Below are positions 46,177 through 54,612 of a DNA stretch of 64,000 bases, in pieces. Both the position numbers and the translations under genes were made by a program. Position 1 is the first letter of the stretch. Each line of letters begins with the position of its first letter. The stretch is from Sphingobium psychrophilum (GTDB lineage: Bacteria; Pseudomonadota; Alphaproteobacteria; Sphingomonadales; Sphingomonadaceae), in the NCBI RefSeq assembly GCF_012927105.1, contig NZ_JABBFV010000004.1, positions 248,001-312,000 of the forward strand, read 5' to 3'. A model generated the notes under the pieces. That model saw nothing but the letters and a program-made list of their open reading frames with translations. It did no database searches and had not been told where the DNA came from.

Positions 46177-48000
46177 TCAGGTGCGACTGATCGCCTCGGC
46201 CGCGATCATCCGCGCTTCAGGGTCCAGCCCCACGCGATGCAGCGCCGCCACGACATGATAGAGATGGGCCGCCGGCAAGCGGCTCCAGTCATTCCCCTGC
46301 ATGCCCACGGCGGCCAGCAGCGCCACGGTGCCCTTTTCCCCCCGCTGCGCCGCCGCGCCAATCGCGCGCGCCCAGCGGCTGTTCGCGTCCAGCGCAAAGC
46401 CGTTATCCTGCGCCAGCGCCGCGGCATCGTCCGCTGACAGACGCGACAGGCCGACCAGCGCCGCGATCAACATCCGGCCCTTCTCCGCCCCGGCGTCGCC
46501 GACATAGCTCGACACCCGGCTGCTATTGATATCCACCACCGGGCTTGGCGCGCCGACCGCCAGCAAGGCCCAGAATTGCGACGCGCCCGCGCCGTCCAGC
46601 TGGCCGATCGCCCGCGCCCAGCGCGCGGCATTGCGGTCGTATCCCGCCGCCAGCATCGCCGCGACCAGATTGGCCGCATCCTGCGCATCGGCCTGCGCCA
46701 CCGGCAACGCCGCGGCCGCCCGCGCCGTCGCGATCAGGCCCAGATAATCGGGCTTCGCGCCATCGCGCCACCATGTTCGCATCGCGCCGATCCGGTCGCC
46801 CACGGTCGATCCGGCATGGGCGGTGCGCAACGTCTCGATCCGGTCGGCGACATCGCCCGCCGCATCGCCATCGGTGCCCATCTGGCCATAGAATCCGACC
46901 AGCGCCGCGCTGGACAGCACGCCCAACCGCGCGGCGATCTCCACGCCCGGCCGCCGCTTGACCGCGCTCAGCGCAGGCGCCCGCGCTTCCCACGCGCGGA
47001 CATGCGATCCGACCGTGCCCCATAACGCATCGGGAATTTCGACGTTCAGCGCCGTCGCCAGCCCGAATCGCCACGCCGTCAGCCTATCGACGCCATCCCA
47101 TTCGATCTTCACAGACCGGCGCGCATTGAACCCGGTGCCGACCACCTTTTCGGCCAGCCGATAATCGATGCCGCGCACGACCCCGCGCCGCTGCGCCTGA
47201 TTGAGCGCGCCGCTCGACGTGCCCTGATCGCCCGACAGCGCCGGGCAGATCGCCCGCGTCATGTCCCAGCCCGGTTCCTTGCTGAACCGCAGAGCCCCGG
47301 CAGACAGCGGGCACAGGCCCGCCGGATCGGCCGTCGCTAGATAGGTTTGCATCGCGATCGCATAGAGGCGCGGCGAATAACGGTCGGGATCGACGCTCTG
47401 CACCATCAGCCGGGCATTGTCCGCCTCGCCCATGCGCAGCAGCAGCCAGGCGCGCTCCGCCGCCCAATCCGCCCCGTCGATGTCGCGCGGCGTATCGACC
47501 GCGCTCAGCAATGTCCGGCGCAGCAGGATGGAGGCCCAGCGCGACACGATCGGCGCGTGCGTCTCCTTCATCAGCGCAGCCAGATATTTGCCCGATTCGC
47601 CCCCGAATGCGTCCGGCTCGAACCCGCGCGTCTGCGGCGTCAGCGGTCCGATGCGGTCCAGCGACCGGCGCGCCGTGTCGGGCAGGTCATATTTCGCCTT
47701 CTGCGCCGCCAGTTCTTCGGGCGTCAGTTCGGCCTCGACCGCGTTCTGCGCCGCGTCCACCAGCGACAGGTCGGGCGGCGTGCCCGGATTGAGCGGCTGC
47801 ACCATCGGCGCGGCGGGCGCGCCCGTCGTGCTGGGCGCACCGGGCGTCGGCCGCACCGGCGGCGGCGCGGGCGCTTCGGGCGTATCGCCGAAACCGGGCG
47901 GTAGCAGCGATTCGGGCGCCTGCTGCGCAACCACAGGCAGCGTCAGGGCCAGCGCAAAGCTGCCCAACGCCCATTTCGCATTACCGCGCGGCCAGCGCAT
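46177..48000 (-). CDS. Secreted protein of unknown function, helical-repeat type
   Basis: 607 residues with a Sec signal (ALGSFALALTLPVVAQQ, about 10-27), then a Pro/Ala/Thr-rich linker (about 35-75) and a long Ala-rich helical body. Repetitive segments such as ISRWASILLRRTLLSAVDTP, AERAWLLLRMGEADNARLMV, YAIAMQTYLATADPAGLCPL and RNAARWARAIGQLDGAGASQ suggest alpha-solenoid (TPR- or Sel1-like) folding. I do not recognise the family; in sphingomonads it seems to accompany aroK. It starts 5 bp after the small membrane gene and ends just before xerD, so it is probably co-transcribed with both. Confidence 0.72.
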   Translation of the reverse strand: MRWPRGNAKWALGSFALALTLPVVAQQAPESLLPPGFGDTPEAPAPPPVRPTPGAPSTTGAPAAPMVQPLNPGTPPDLSLVDAAQNAVEAELTPEELAAQKAKYDLPDTARRSLDRIGPLTPQTRGFEPDAFGGESGKYLAALMKETHAPIVSRWASILLRRTLLSAVDTPRDIDGADWAAERAWLLLRMGEADNARLMVQSVDPDRYSPRLYAIAMQTYLATADPAGLCPLSAGALRFSKEPGWDMTRAICPALSGDQGTSSGALNQAQRRGVVRGIDYRLAEKVVGTGFNARRSVKIEWDGVDRLTAWRFGLATALNVEIPDALWGTVGSHVRAWEARAPALSAVKRRPGVEIAARLGVLSSAALVGFYGQMGTDGDAAGDVADRIETLRTAHAGSTVGDRIGAMRTWWRDGAKPDYLGLIATARAAAALPVAQADAQDAANLVAAMLAAGYDRNAARWARAIGQLDGAGASQFWALLAVGAPSPVVDINSSRVSSYVGDAGAEKGRMLIAALVGLSRLSADDAAALAQDNGFALDANSRWARAIGAAAQRGEKGTVALLAAVGMQGNDWSRLPAAHLYHVVAALHRVGLDPEARMIAAEAISRT

Positions 48001-48005
48001 ACGCC

Positions 48006-48194
48006 TTACTGGCCCAGCTTCTCGGCGGGGATGACCTTCTCGACGCGCTGCTGCGGCTGTTCGCCCCCGCGCGACCAGAAAAAGGCCAACAGGCCGATGA
48101 CCAGCAAGGCCAGGGCGATGGGGATGATCGGCAGGCTGGAGCCGCGGCGACGCGAACCGCCCTCAAAACTGCTGAAGTTGCGATTATTCTTCAT
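48006..48194 (-). CDS. Small single-pass membrane protein
   Basis: 62 residues: MKNNRNFSSFEGGSRRRGSS, one transmembrane helix (LPIIPIALALLVIGLLAFF, about 21-40), then a periplasmic tail WSRGGEQPQQRVEKVIPAE with KLGQ. No homology recognised. It lies 5 bp upstream of the 607-residue secreted protein and divergent from aroK. Confidence 0.75.
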   Translation of the reverse strand: MKNNRNFSSFEGGSRRRGSSLPIIPIALALLVIGLLAFFWSRGGEQPQQRVEKVIPAEKLGQ

Positions 48195-48290
48195 AAGTCC
48201 TTGGCTGTGGCTGGCCGGGCGTTGAAGGCCGGGCGACAAAGAAAGATGCGATTTGCCTCTGTGACGGGTGGCTGTATAGCCCCGCAAGCC

Positions 48291-48839
48291 ATGCAGCGAA
48301 ACAGCAAAATCCCGCAGAGCCAGGCCCGGCGCGGTCCCATCGTCCTGGTGGGCATGATGGGCGTGGGCAAATCCACGGTTGGCCGCCGCCTTGCCGCGCG
48401 TCTGGGCCTCAGCTTCGTCGATGCGGACGAGGAAATAGAGAAGGCCGCCGGCATGTCCGTGGCGGAGATTTTCGAACGCTATGGCGAATCCTATTTCCGC
48501 GACGGCGAACGCCGCGTCATCGCCCGGCTGATGGATGGCGCGCCCAAGGTGATCGCAACGGGCGGCGGCGCCTTCATGCAGGATGAGACGCGCCGCCTGA
48601 TATTGGAAGCCGCCACCGCCATCTGGCTGGACGCCGACATCGACATTTTGGTCGATCGCGTCGCCCGCCGCGACAGCCGCCCGCTGCTGAAAAATCGTGA
48701 CCCGCGCGTCGTGCTGACGGAGCTGGCCGCGATCCGCAATCCCGTCTACGCGCTCGCGCCCATTCATGTGAAGAGCATCGCTGCCCCGCATGAAGTCGCC
48801 GTCGAACGCATCATGGAGCAATTGACCGCATGGCATTAG
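48291..48839 (+). CDS. aroK: Shikimate kinase
   Basis: 182 residues from the ATG at 48291. P-loop GMMGVGKSTVGRRLA (about 21-35), LGLSFVDADEEIEKAAGMSV, GESYFRDGERRVIAR, TGGGAFMQDETRRLI and RDSRPLLK (adenine/lid region). Phosphorylates shikimate. Overlaps aroB by 10 bp. An earlier in-frame ATG gives a longer N terminus that is not typical. Confidence 0.96.
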   Translation: MQRNSKIPQSQARRGPIVLVGMMGVGKSTVGRRLAARLGLSFVDADEEIEKAAGMSVAEIFERYGESYFRDGERRVIARLMDGAPKVIATGGGAFMQDETRRLILEAATAIWLDADIDILVDRVARRDSRPLLKNRDPRVVLTELAAIRNPVYALAPIHVKSIAAPHEVAVERIMEQLTAWH

Positions 48840-49939
48840 TCCGCGTCGCGCTGGGTGCGCGCAGCTACGATATCGTGATCGAACAGGGCGCACTGGATCG
48901 CGTCGGCGATAGCCTGGCCCCCTATGCCCGCAAGGGGCGGCTCGTCGTCGTGACCGACGCCAATGTCGCATCGACCCAGTTGCCGCGCCTGCACGCCAGC
49001 CTGCGCGCCGCGAACATCGCCATCGAACCGATCATCCTGCCACCGGGCGAACAGACCAAGAGCTGGCGTCACCTCGAACAATTGCTCGACGCGCTGCTGG
49101 CGCTGGAGATCGAGCGCGGCGATCATATCGTCGCGCTGGGCGGCGGCGTGATCGGCGACCTGGTCGGCTTTGCCGCCTCCATCCTCAAGCGCGGCTGCCA
49201 CTTCGTTCAGCTGCCCACCACCTTGCTGGCCCAGGTCGATTCGTCGGTCGGCGGCAAGACCGCGATCAATGCGAAGGCGGGCAAGAACCTGATCGGCAGC
49301 TTCTACCAGCCCGCCCTCGTCCTGATCGACCCCTCGACGCTCGACAGCCTGCCCCCGCGCGAAACTCGCGCCGGCTATGCCGAAGTCGTCAAATATGGCC
49401 TGATCGACGACCCCGACTTCTTTGAATGGTGCCACGCCAACGCTCAGGCGCTGCTGGCCGGCGACCCGGACGCCCGCACCATCGCGATCCAACGCAGCGT
49501 CCAGGCCAAGGCCGCGATCGTCGCCGATGACGAGCGCGAAACGTCGGGCCGCCGCGCCCTCCTGAACCTCGGCCACACCTTCGGTCATGCGCTGGAGGCA
49601 GACACCGGCTTTTCCGACACATTGCTCCATGGCGAAGGCGTTGCCGCTGGCATGGCGCTCGCCTTCCGCTATTCCGCGCGCCTCGGCCTCTGCGCGCAAG
49701 CGGATGCCGACCGCGTCACCGCGCACCTCAAGGCCGTCGGCCTCCCCTACGACCTATCCACCGCCCATGTGCAGGCGGGTGGCGCGGAACTGGTCGGCCA
49801 CATGCTGCACGACAAGAAAATGGCCGCCGGCACCCTCCCCTTCCTCCTCGCCCGCGGCATCGGCCAGACCTTCCTGTCGAAAGACGTCGCGCTGGACGAC
49901 GTGGCGGCGTTTCTGGATGCGGATAGGGCGGCAGCCTGA
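48830..49939 (+). CDS. aroB: 3-dehydroquinate synthase
   Basis: 369 residues. ALGGGVIGDLVGFAASILKR, QLPTTLLAQVDSSVGGKTAI, INAKAGKNLIGSFYQP, GYAEVVKYGLIDDPDFFEW and LLNLGHTFGHALEADTGFSD are the NAD- and metal-binding blocks; the metal ligands Glu, His, His are in AEVVKYG, LNLGHTFGH and LLHGEGVAAGM. Second step of the shikimate pathway, paired with aroK. Confidence 0.98.
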   Translation: MALVRVALGARSYDIVIEQGALDRVGDSLAPYARKGRLVVVTDANVASTQLPRLHASLRAANIAIEPIILPPGEQTKSWRHLEQLLDALLALEIERGDHIVALGGGVIGDLVGFAASILKRGCHFVQLPTTLLAQVDSSVGGKTAINAKAGKNLIGSFYQPALVLIDPSTLDSLPPRETRAGYAEVVKYGLIDDPDFFEWCHANAQALLAGDPDARTIAIQRSVQAKAAIVADDERETSGRRALLNLGHTFGHALEADTGFSDTLLHGEGVAAGMALAFRYSARLGLCAQADADRVTAHLKAVGLPYDLSTAHVQAGGAELVGHMLHDKKMAAGTLPFLLARGIGQTFLSKDVALDDVAAFLDADRAAA

Positions 49940-49957
49940 GACGAGGATTCTTAGCAC

Positions 49958-50103
49958 TCTTCCGCTTTTCGCGGGAGAGGGTTGGGTGAGGGTCTTTCTT
50001 GCTGAATGGTGCGAACCTGCGGCCCGCTTACCCTCATCCAACTGCGCCTAGCCGGCTGCGCCGCCAAGGCTCCATATCCTTCTCCCGCCTGCGGGAGAAG
50101 GAA
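49958..50103. repeat. Palindromic repeat, family E-like, after aroB
   Basis: Contains CTTTTCGCGGGAGAGGG, a GGTTGGGTGAGGG arm against CCCTCATCCAACTG, then CTCCATATCCTTCTCCCGCC and TGCGGGAGAAGG. Composition and order resemble the element inside truB at 8886-9038. It occupies most of the first part of the 424-bp aroB-rpmE gap. Confidence 0.6.
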
Positions 50104-50108
50104 GACAG

Positions 50109-50246
50109 ATGCCCCCAAAAATTTCATCCACACCGCCCGCCAGCAACATCTCTGACATTCCCCTGCATCATTCGACGCCCACTACCGTCCTTGTCAGCGG
50201 CATCCCCTACAGATCCCCCTTCTGTCGCCGCTGGCTCCTCCCCTGA
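50109..50246 (+). CDS. Candidate small ORF (45 codons) before a perfect terminator
   Basis: ATG at 50109, stop TGA at 50244-50246, followed 6 bp later by a perfect terminator. The encoded peptide is Pro/Ser/Thr-rich with the end CRRWLLP; no domain and no Shine-Dalgarno signal are visible. It may be a real small protein, or the region may be a small RNA with this ORF incidental. There is no downstream gene on the same strand for attenuation. Confidence 0.25.
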   Translation: MPPKISSTPPASNISDIPLHHSTPTTVLVSGIPYRSPFCRRWLLP

Positions 50247-50251
50247 ACCTC

Positions 50252-50284
50252 GGCCTCCAGCTTTTAGCTGGAGGCCCTTTTTTT
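50252..50284 (+). terminator. Perfect orphan terminator on the plus strand
   Basis: GGCCTCCAGC and GCTGGAGGCC make a 10-bp perfect stem with a TTTTA loop, followed by CTTTTTTT. The preceding aroB stop is over 300 bp upstream, so it probably ends either a long aroB 3' UTR or a separate short transcript. Confidence 0.85.
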
Positions 50285-50314
50285 GCCCCCGCTTCACCGA
50301 CCGGCGTCAGGCAC

Positions 50315-50344
50315 AAAAAAGGGCGCCTCGCAGGCGCCCTTTCG
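50315..50344 (-). terminator. Rho-independent terminator after rpmE
   Basis: Minus-strand GGGCGCCTGC/GCGAGGCGCCC stem followed by TTTTTT, 20 bp past the rpmE stop. Confidence 0.85.
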
Positions 50345-50363
50345 TTCAACCATGAAAGGCCGA

Positions 50364-50588
50364 TTACTTCTTCAGCGTCAGACCGCCGAAACGCTTGTTG
50401 AAGCGGGCCACCTGGCCACCGGTGTCCAGCTGGCGGTTGCCGCCGGTCCAGGCCGGATGCGACTTGGGATCGATGTCCAGCGCCAGCGTGTCGCCTTCCT
50501 TGCCCCAGGTGGAGCGCGTCTGAAAAATCGTGCCGTCGGTCATCTGGACGTTGATCATGTGGTAGGCGGGGTGGGTATCGGCCTTCAT
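50364..50588 (-). CDS. rpmE: 50S ribosomal protein L31
   Basis: 74 residues from the ATG at 50588 ([20 protein letters not shown]). Family pattern [20 protein letters not shown] and [25 protein letters not shown]. It contains no cysteine, so it is the zinc-free C-minus form. Located between the plus-strand orphan terminator and fabZ. Confidence 0.95.
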   Translation of the reverse strand: MKADTHPAYHMINVQMTDGTIFQTRSTWGKEGDTLALDIDPKSHPAWTGGNRQLDTGGQVARFNKRFGGLTLKK

Positions 50589-50724
50589 GGCATATGCTCC
50601 GTAATGTGCCGGTTCCGACCGGCTGTGGATGCGGTAAAATAGCGAAGGCGCGCCGTTAGCGGGTTCGGCGCGCCTTGGCAAGAATAAAGCCCGCCCCGGC
50701 CCGAACCGGGGACGGAGGCCAGGA

Positions 50725-51201
50725 TCAATCCTTGGGCGGATCGCTGATCATGGCGACGAAATTGGCTTCCGCGGCCAACTTGCCCTCGATCAGCGCCTTG
50801 CCGCTGAACTTGCAGATCGCGCCGCGGTTCTGCGTCACTTCGACATGCAGGTCGAGCAGGCAACCCGGCTCCACCGGCGTCCGAAACTTCGCGCCGTCGA
50901 TGCTCATGAAATAGACGAGCTTGCCCGAATCGGCCAGGTTCATCGATTCCACCGCCAGCACGCCCGCCGCCTGCGCCATCGCTTCCACGATCAGCACGCC
51001 GGGCATGATCGGCCGGGTGGGGAAATGACCCTGGAAAAACGGCTCGTTCACCGACACCGCCTTGATCGCGTGGATCGACTGGTTGGGCACCAGTGTCACC
51101 ACACGATCGATCAGCAGCATCGGGTAACGATGCGGCAGCGCGGCCATGACCCGACGGACATCCATCGGGCCACGCGCGGTCGTTTCAACCTCTCCCGTCA
51201 T
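50725..51201 (-). CDS. fabZ: 3-hydroxyacyl-ACP dehydratase FabZ
   Basis: 158 residues. The hot-dog fold motif [13 protein letters not shown] and the active-site [20 protein letters not shown] (His and Glu) are plain; [20 protein letters not shown] is the C-terminal strand. Dehydrates 3-hydroxyacyl-ACP. Gene order skp-fabZ after bamA is the usual one; lpxD and lpxA, which often intervene or follow, are not found here. Confidence 0.97.
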   Translation of the reverse strand: MTGEVETTARGPMDVRRVMAALPHRYPMLLIDRVVTLVPNQSIHAIKAVSVNEPFFQGHFPTRPIMPGVLIVEAMAQAAGVLAVESMNLADSGKLVYFMSIDGAKFRTPVEPGCLLDLHVEVTQNRGAICKFSGKALIEGKLAAEANFVAMISDPPKD

Positions 51202-51207
51202 TGTCTA

Positions 51208-51861
51208 TCAGCGCGACTTGGGCGCCTGCGCCGGAGCCACCGGGGCGGGCGCGGCGGCCTGGCCCTGACGGCCACCGGGCTGCCAGCCAGCCGGCGGGGT
51301 GATCGATGCGCTGGGGACCAGGGCGTTGAGTTCGGTCGTGACTGCCGGGGTGATGTCCGCGGTCGCGCCGAAGCTTTCGGTCGCCGCCTTCTTGAACACG
51401 ATTTCCGACTTGGTCTTGGCGGTCGCGGCCTTCAGCGCGTCGTCCAGCTTGGCGACGATCTGTTCCTCGACATAGGCGCGGGCCAGGCTGATCGGCTGGC
51501 TCATGCGCTGCAATTCGGCCTGCCCTGCCTGCTGCGCCTGCTGATATTGCTGATACTGGGTTTCGATCGCCGGGGTCGGCTTGTTCGCGGCGGCCTTCAG
51601 CGCGGCTTGCAAGGCGTCGCCCTTGGTCTTCAGGTCCGTTTCGATCGCGGTGCGGCGCGTGTTCAGCGCATCGATCTGCGGTTTGTAGGTGGTCTGCATC
51701 TGGGCGATCGCCGTGGTGAAGGCCGCGCTCTTGGCGACGGCTTCCTCCAGGTCGACCACGGCCAGGCCCTGCTTGGTCTGGGCGACGGCCGGAACGGCAG
51801 TCAGCGCGATGGCGGTCATGGGCGCGAACACGAGCGCCGCGGCCTTGAAAATGGTCTTCAT
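51208..51861 (-). CDS. skp: OmpH/Skp-family periplasmic chaperone
   Basis: 217 residues from the ATG at 51861. Signal peptide 1-27 (ALTAVPAVAQT). The OmpH pattern of helical coiled-coil arms: QGLAVVDLEEAVAKSAAFTT, then long helices with QYQQYQQAQQAGQAELQRMS and SLARAYVEEQIVAKLDDALK. A proline-rich C-terminal tail. The start overlaps the bamA stop by one base (TGATG), the common bamA-skp coupling. Confidence 0.9.
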   Translation of the reverse strand: MKTIFKAAALVFAPMTAIALTAVPAVAQTKQGLAVVDLEEAVAKSAAFTTAIAQMQTTYKPQIDALNTRRTAIETDLKTKGDALQAALKAAANKPTPAIETQYQQYQQAQQAGQAELQRMSQPISLARAYVEEQIVAKLDDALKAATAKTKSEIVFKKAATESFGATADITPAVTTELNALVPSASITPPAGWQPGGRQGQAAAPAPVAPAQAPKSR

Positions 51862-54524
51862 CAGAATTGAGTCCCTACGTTGAAGGTGATGAGCTTGTTG
51901 TCGTCCCCTGGTTCTTTCAACAGGGCCTTGGCGATGTCGATGCGGAACGGGCCGAAGGGCGAGTTCCAGTTGACGCCAAAGCCCACCGACAGACGCGGCT
52001 TGAGCGTGTCGCCGAGATATTCTTCCTCGAAATTGCCGCCAGCAAAATCGAAGTTCGCCCCGCAAATAGGCGCACTCGCGGTGCCGCTCGCACGGACCCT
52101 GGTCGAACCTGTTGGCGCGCTGGTGCCCGGATCGCAATAGCCGGCAAAATTGATCGTGCCGGGATTTTTCAGTCCGGCGACGGCGCCAGCATCCATGAAG
52201 ATGGACGGTCGCAGGCCCATTTCGCGCGCGCCCGAACCCAGCGGAATTTCGACTTCCGCACGGGCAAGATAATAGATCTTGCCGCCCAGCGCATCGTCAG
52301 AGACGTTGTTGTTGCCATCGCTGCGAATGTAATTGCCCGTGGCTGCGCCCGCGTCGTTCGTTTCCGCCGTCAGATAATAGCGCTTCACGCGCGGACCGAC
52401 GCCGCGGATATCGAAGCCGCGAAACTGCGGTTCACCCAGGAAGAAGCGGTCGGTCAGGCGGATCTTGTCCACTTCCTGGCCGGTCGAATCGCGGCGCGTG
52501 CCTTCCAGGCTGTGAATATAGCCACCCTCGCCGGTCAGCGAGAAGATGAAGCCGCTGCCCAGCGGGATATATTTGGACGCCGACAAACGGGTGCGGACAT
52601 ATTTCACGCTGCCGCCCAGACCCGCGAAATCCTGGCTCAGCGTGACATTCTGGCCGCGAGTTGCGCGGATGCGGTTGTCGCGCGTGTCATAGATTAGCGA
52701 ATAGCCGAGCGAAGATGTCGTGCGCTTGCCGATCGCGTCGCACAGATAGCGACCCGCCAGCAATGGATCGCACTCGGTCGTGCCATTCCCGTCGGTGTCG
52801 GAATAATAAGTATCCTTGTCCAACGTCACATCGTCGAAATTGAGGCTGTAGCGCAGCGCCAGCGACATATATTCGGTGATCGGCACGCCCGCCCGGATCT
52901 GGAAGCCGGTGGTCGTCTGCTCGTAGGTGGTGTCGCGGTCGTTGTTGGACAGATAGCGGAAGCTGTTCATGTCGCGGCGATAGATGTCGCCGCCCAGCGC
53001 GATATTCTTGTCCATGAAATAGGGTTCGGTGAACCCGACCTCGACCGATTTGCTATAGGCCGAATAATTGACCGACGTGCGCAGTTCCTGGCCCTTGCCG
53101 CGGAAGTTGCGCTGCGTGATCGACGCTGACACGATGAAGCGTTCCAGCGACGAGAAACCGGCCGACAGCGACAATTCGCCAGTCGATTTTTCCTGTACAT
53201 TGGTTTCCAGGATGATGCGGTCGGGTGCCGAACCGGGCTTCTGCTCGACGTCCAGCTTCTCCTGGAAGAAGCCCAGCGAGTTGATCCGGTCCTTGGAGCG
53301 CTTGACCAGGAAGCTGTTGAAGGCGTCGCCTTCGGCCAGACGAAACTCCCGGCGCACGACCTTGTCCTGCGTCAGCGTATTGCCGTTGATGTCCACCCGC
53401 TCGACATAGACGCGCGGCGCATTGGCGATGCGGAAATTAATCCCCATCGTCAGCGATTCCTTCTCACGGTTGAAATCGGGCGACACGTCGGCGAAGGCGT
53501 ATCCGAACAGGCCGGCCGTCTCGCTCAGCGTATCGACCGTGTCCTCGACCTGCTTGGCGTTATACCAGTCGCCCTTCTTCATCGGCAGGCGCTTGGTCAG
53601 CGAATCGCCCGACAGGTCGCGAATGTCGGATTCGACCTTCACGTCGCCGAATTTATAGCGGTCGCCTTCTTCCACGACATAGGTGATGATGAAGTCCTGC
53701 TTGTCCGGCGTCAGTTCCGCCACAGCGGAAATCACGCGGAAATCGGCATAGCCTTCGGTCAGGTAGAATTGGCGCAGCTTCTGCTGGTCATAGGCCAGGC
53801 GATCGGGATCATAGCTGGTGCCCGACGAAAACAGGCGGAACCAGCGCGACTGCTTGGTCACCATCTGGGTGCGCAGTTCGCCGTCCTTGAACTTGTCGTT
53901 GCCGATGATGTTGATCTGGCGGACCTTGGATTTCGGCCCTTCCGAAATCTCGAACACGATGTCGACGCGGTTCTGGTCCAGCTGGACCATCTTCGGCTCG
54001 ATCGTCGCGGCGAAACGGCCCTGGCGGCGATACAGCTCGACGATGCGGGCCACGTCGGCGCGCACCTTGGACCGGGTATAAATCTGGCGCGGGGCCAGTT
54101 TGATTTCCGGCCGGATCTTGTCTTCCTTCAGGCGCTTATTACCTTCAAGGACGATACGGTTGATGACCGGGTTTTCCTTCACCTCGACGGTGAGCGCGCC
54201 ATTGTCGTTGCGGATCTGGACGTCGGCGAACAATTCCGTCTCGTACAGGTCGCGCAGACCCTGATCCAGGCTCTCCTGGCTATAGGGCTGGCCGATGCGC
54301 AGCTTGGTGTAGGACAGGACCGTGTCCGGCTCCAGACGCTGGGTGCCGGTGACGGTGATCGCGCGGATCGTGCCGATGGGTGCCGCCACCGACGCGGCGG
54401 GCGCGGCCAGAGGGGCTGCGGGCGCAGGAGCCTGTTGCGCCATGACCGGCGCCGAGAGGCCCGCGATCATCGTGGTCGCCAACAAGGCTGCCACGATCGG
54501 GCGCTGCCTGTTGCTGATCTTCAT
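51861..54524 (-). CDS. bamA: Outer membrane protein assembly factor BamA
   Basis: 887 residues from the ATG at 54524 (MKISNRQRPIVAALLATTMI signal; a longer frame reaches 54587). Five POTRA domains, for instance GTQRLEPDTVLSYTKLRIGQ, NPVINRIVLEGNKRLKEDKI, KVRQINIIGNDKFKDGELRT, KFGDVKVESDIRDLSGDSLT and NAPRVYVERVDINGNTLTQD. Barrel from about 460 to the end, with RFFLGEPQFRGFDIRGVGPR (the VRGF-like L6 motif) and a terminal aromatic KLITFNVGTQF. The catalytic core of beta-barrel assembly; upstream of skp. Confidence 0.97.
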   Translation of the reverse strand: MKISNRQRPIVAALLATTMIAGLSAPVMAQQAPAPAAPLAAPAASVAAPIGTIRAITVTGTQRLEPDTVLSYTKLRIGQPYSQESLDQGLRDLYETELFADVQIRNDNGALTVEVKENPVINRIVLEGNKRLKEDKIRPEIKLAPRQIYTRSKVRADVARIVELYRRQGRFAATIEPKMVQLDQNRVDIVFEISEGPKSKVRQINIIGNDKFKDGELRTQMVTKQSRWFRLFSSGTSYDPDRLAYDQQKLRQFYLTEGYADFRVISAVAELTPDKQDFIITYVVEEGDRYKFGDVKVESDIRDLSGDSLTKRLPMKKGDWYNAKQVEDTVDTLSETAGLFGYAFADVSPDFNREKESLTMGINFRIANAPRVYVERVDINGNTLTQDKVVRREFRLAEGDAFNSFLVKRSKDRINSLGFFQEKLDVEQKPGSAPDRIILETNVQEKSTGELSLSAGFSSLERFIVSASITQRNFRGKGQELRTSVNYSAYSKSVEVGFTEPYFMDKNIALGGDIYRRDMNSFRYLSNNDRDTTYEQTTTGFQIRAGVPITEYMSLALRYSLNFDDVTLDKDTYYSDTDGNGTTECDPLLAGRYLCDAIGKRTTSSLGYSLIYDTRDNRIRATRGQNVTLSQDFAGLGGSVKYVRTRLSASKYIPLGSGFIFSLTGEGGYIHSLEGTRRDSTGQEVDKIRLTDRFFLGEPQFRGFDIRGVGPRVKRYYLTAETNDAGAATGNYIRSDGNNNVSDDALGGKIYYLARAEVEIPLGSGAREMGLRPSIFMDAGAVAGLKNPGTINFAGYCDPGTSAPTGSTRVRASGTASAPICGANFDFAGGNFEEEYLGDTLKPRLSVGFGVNWNSPFGPFRIDIAKALLKEPGDDNKLITFNVGTQF

Positions 54525-54612
54525 CGCTGTCACCCGCTTCACCTCAAAATTCCGATACAATGTTTCCGCCGACACAGACGACGCCAAACCGGGCTTCCCT
54601 GCCCGATGCGCG

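Noticed and set aside
46545..46961. Arg/Pro-rich plus-strand frames opposite the 607-residue protein
   Set aside because: Typical antisense shadows; the minus-strand frame has a signal peptide and is continuous over 1.8 kb.
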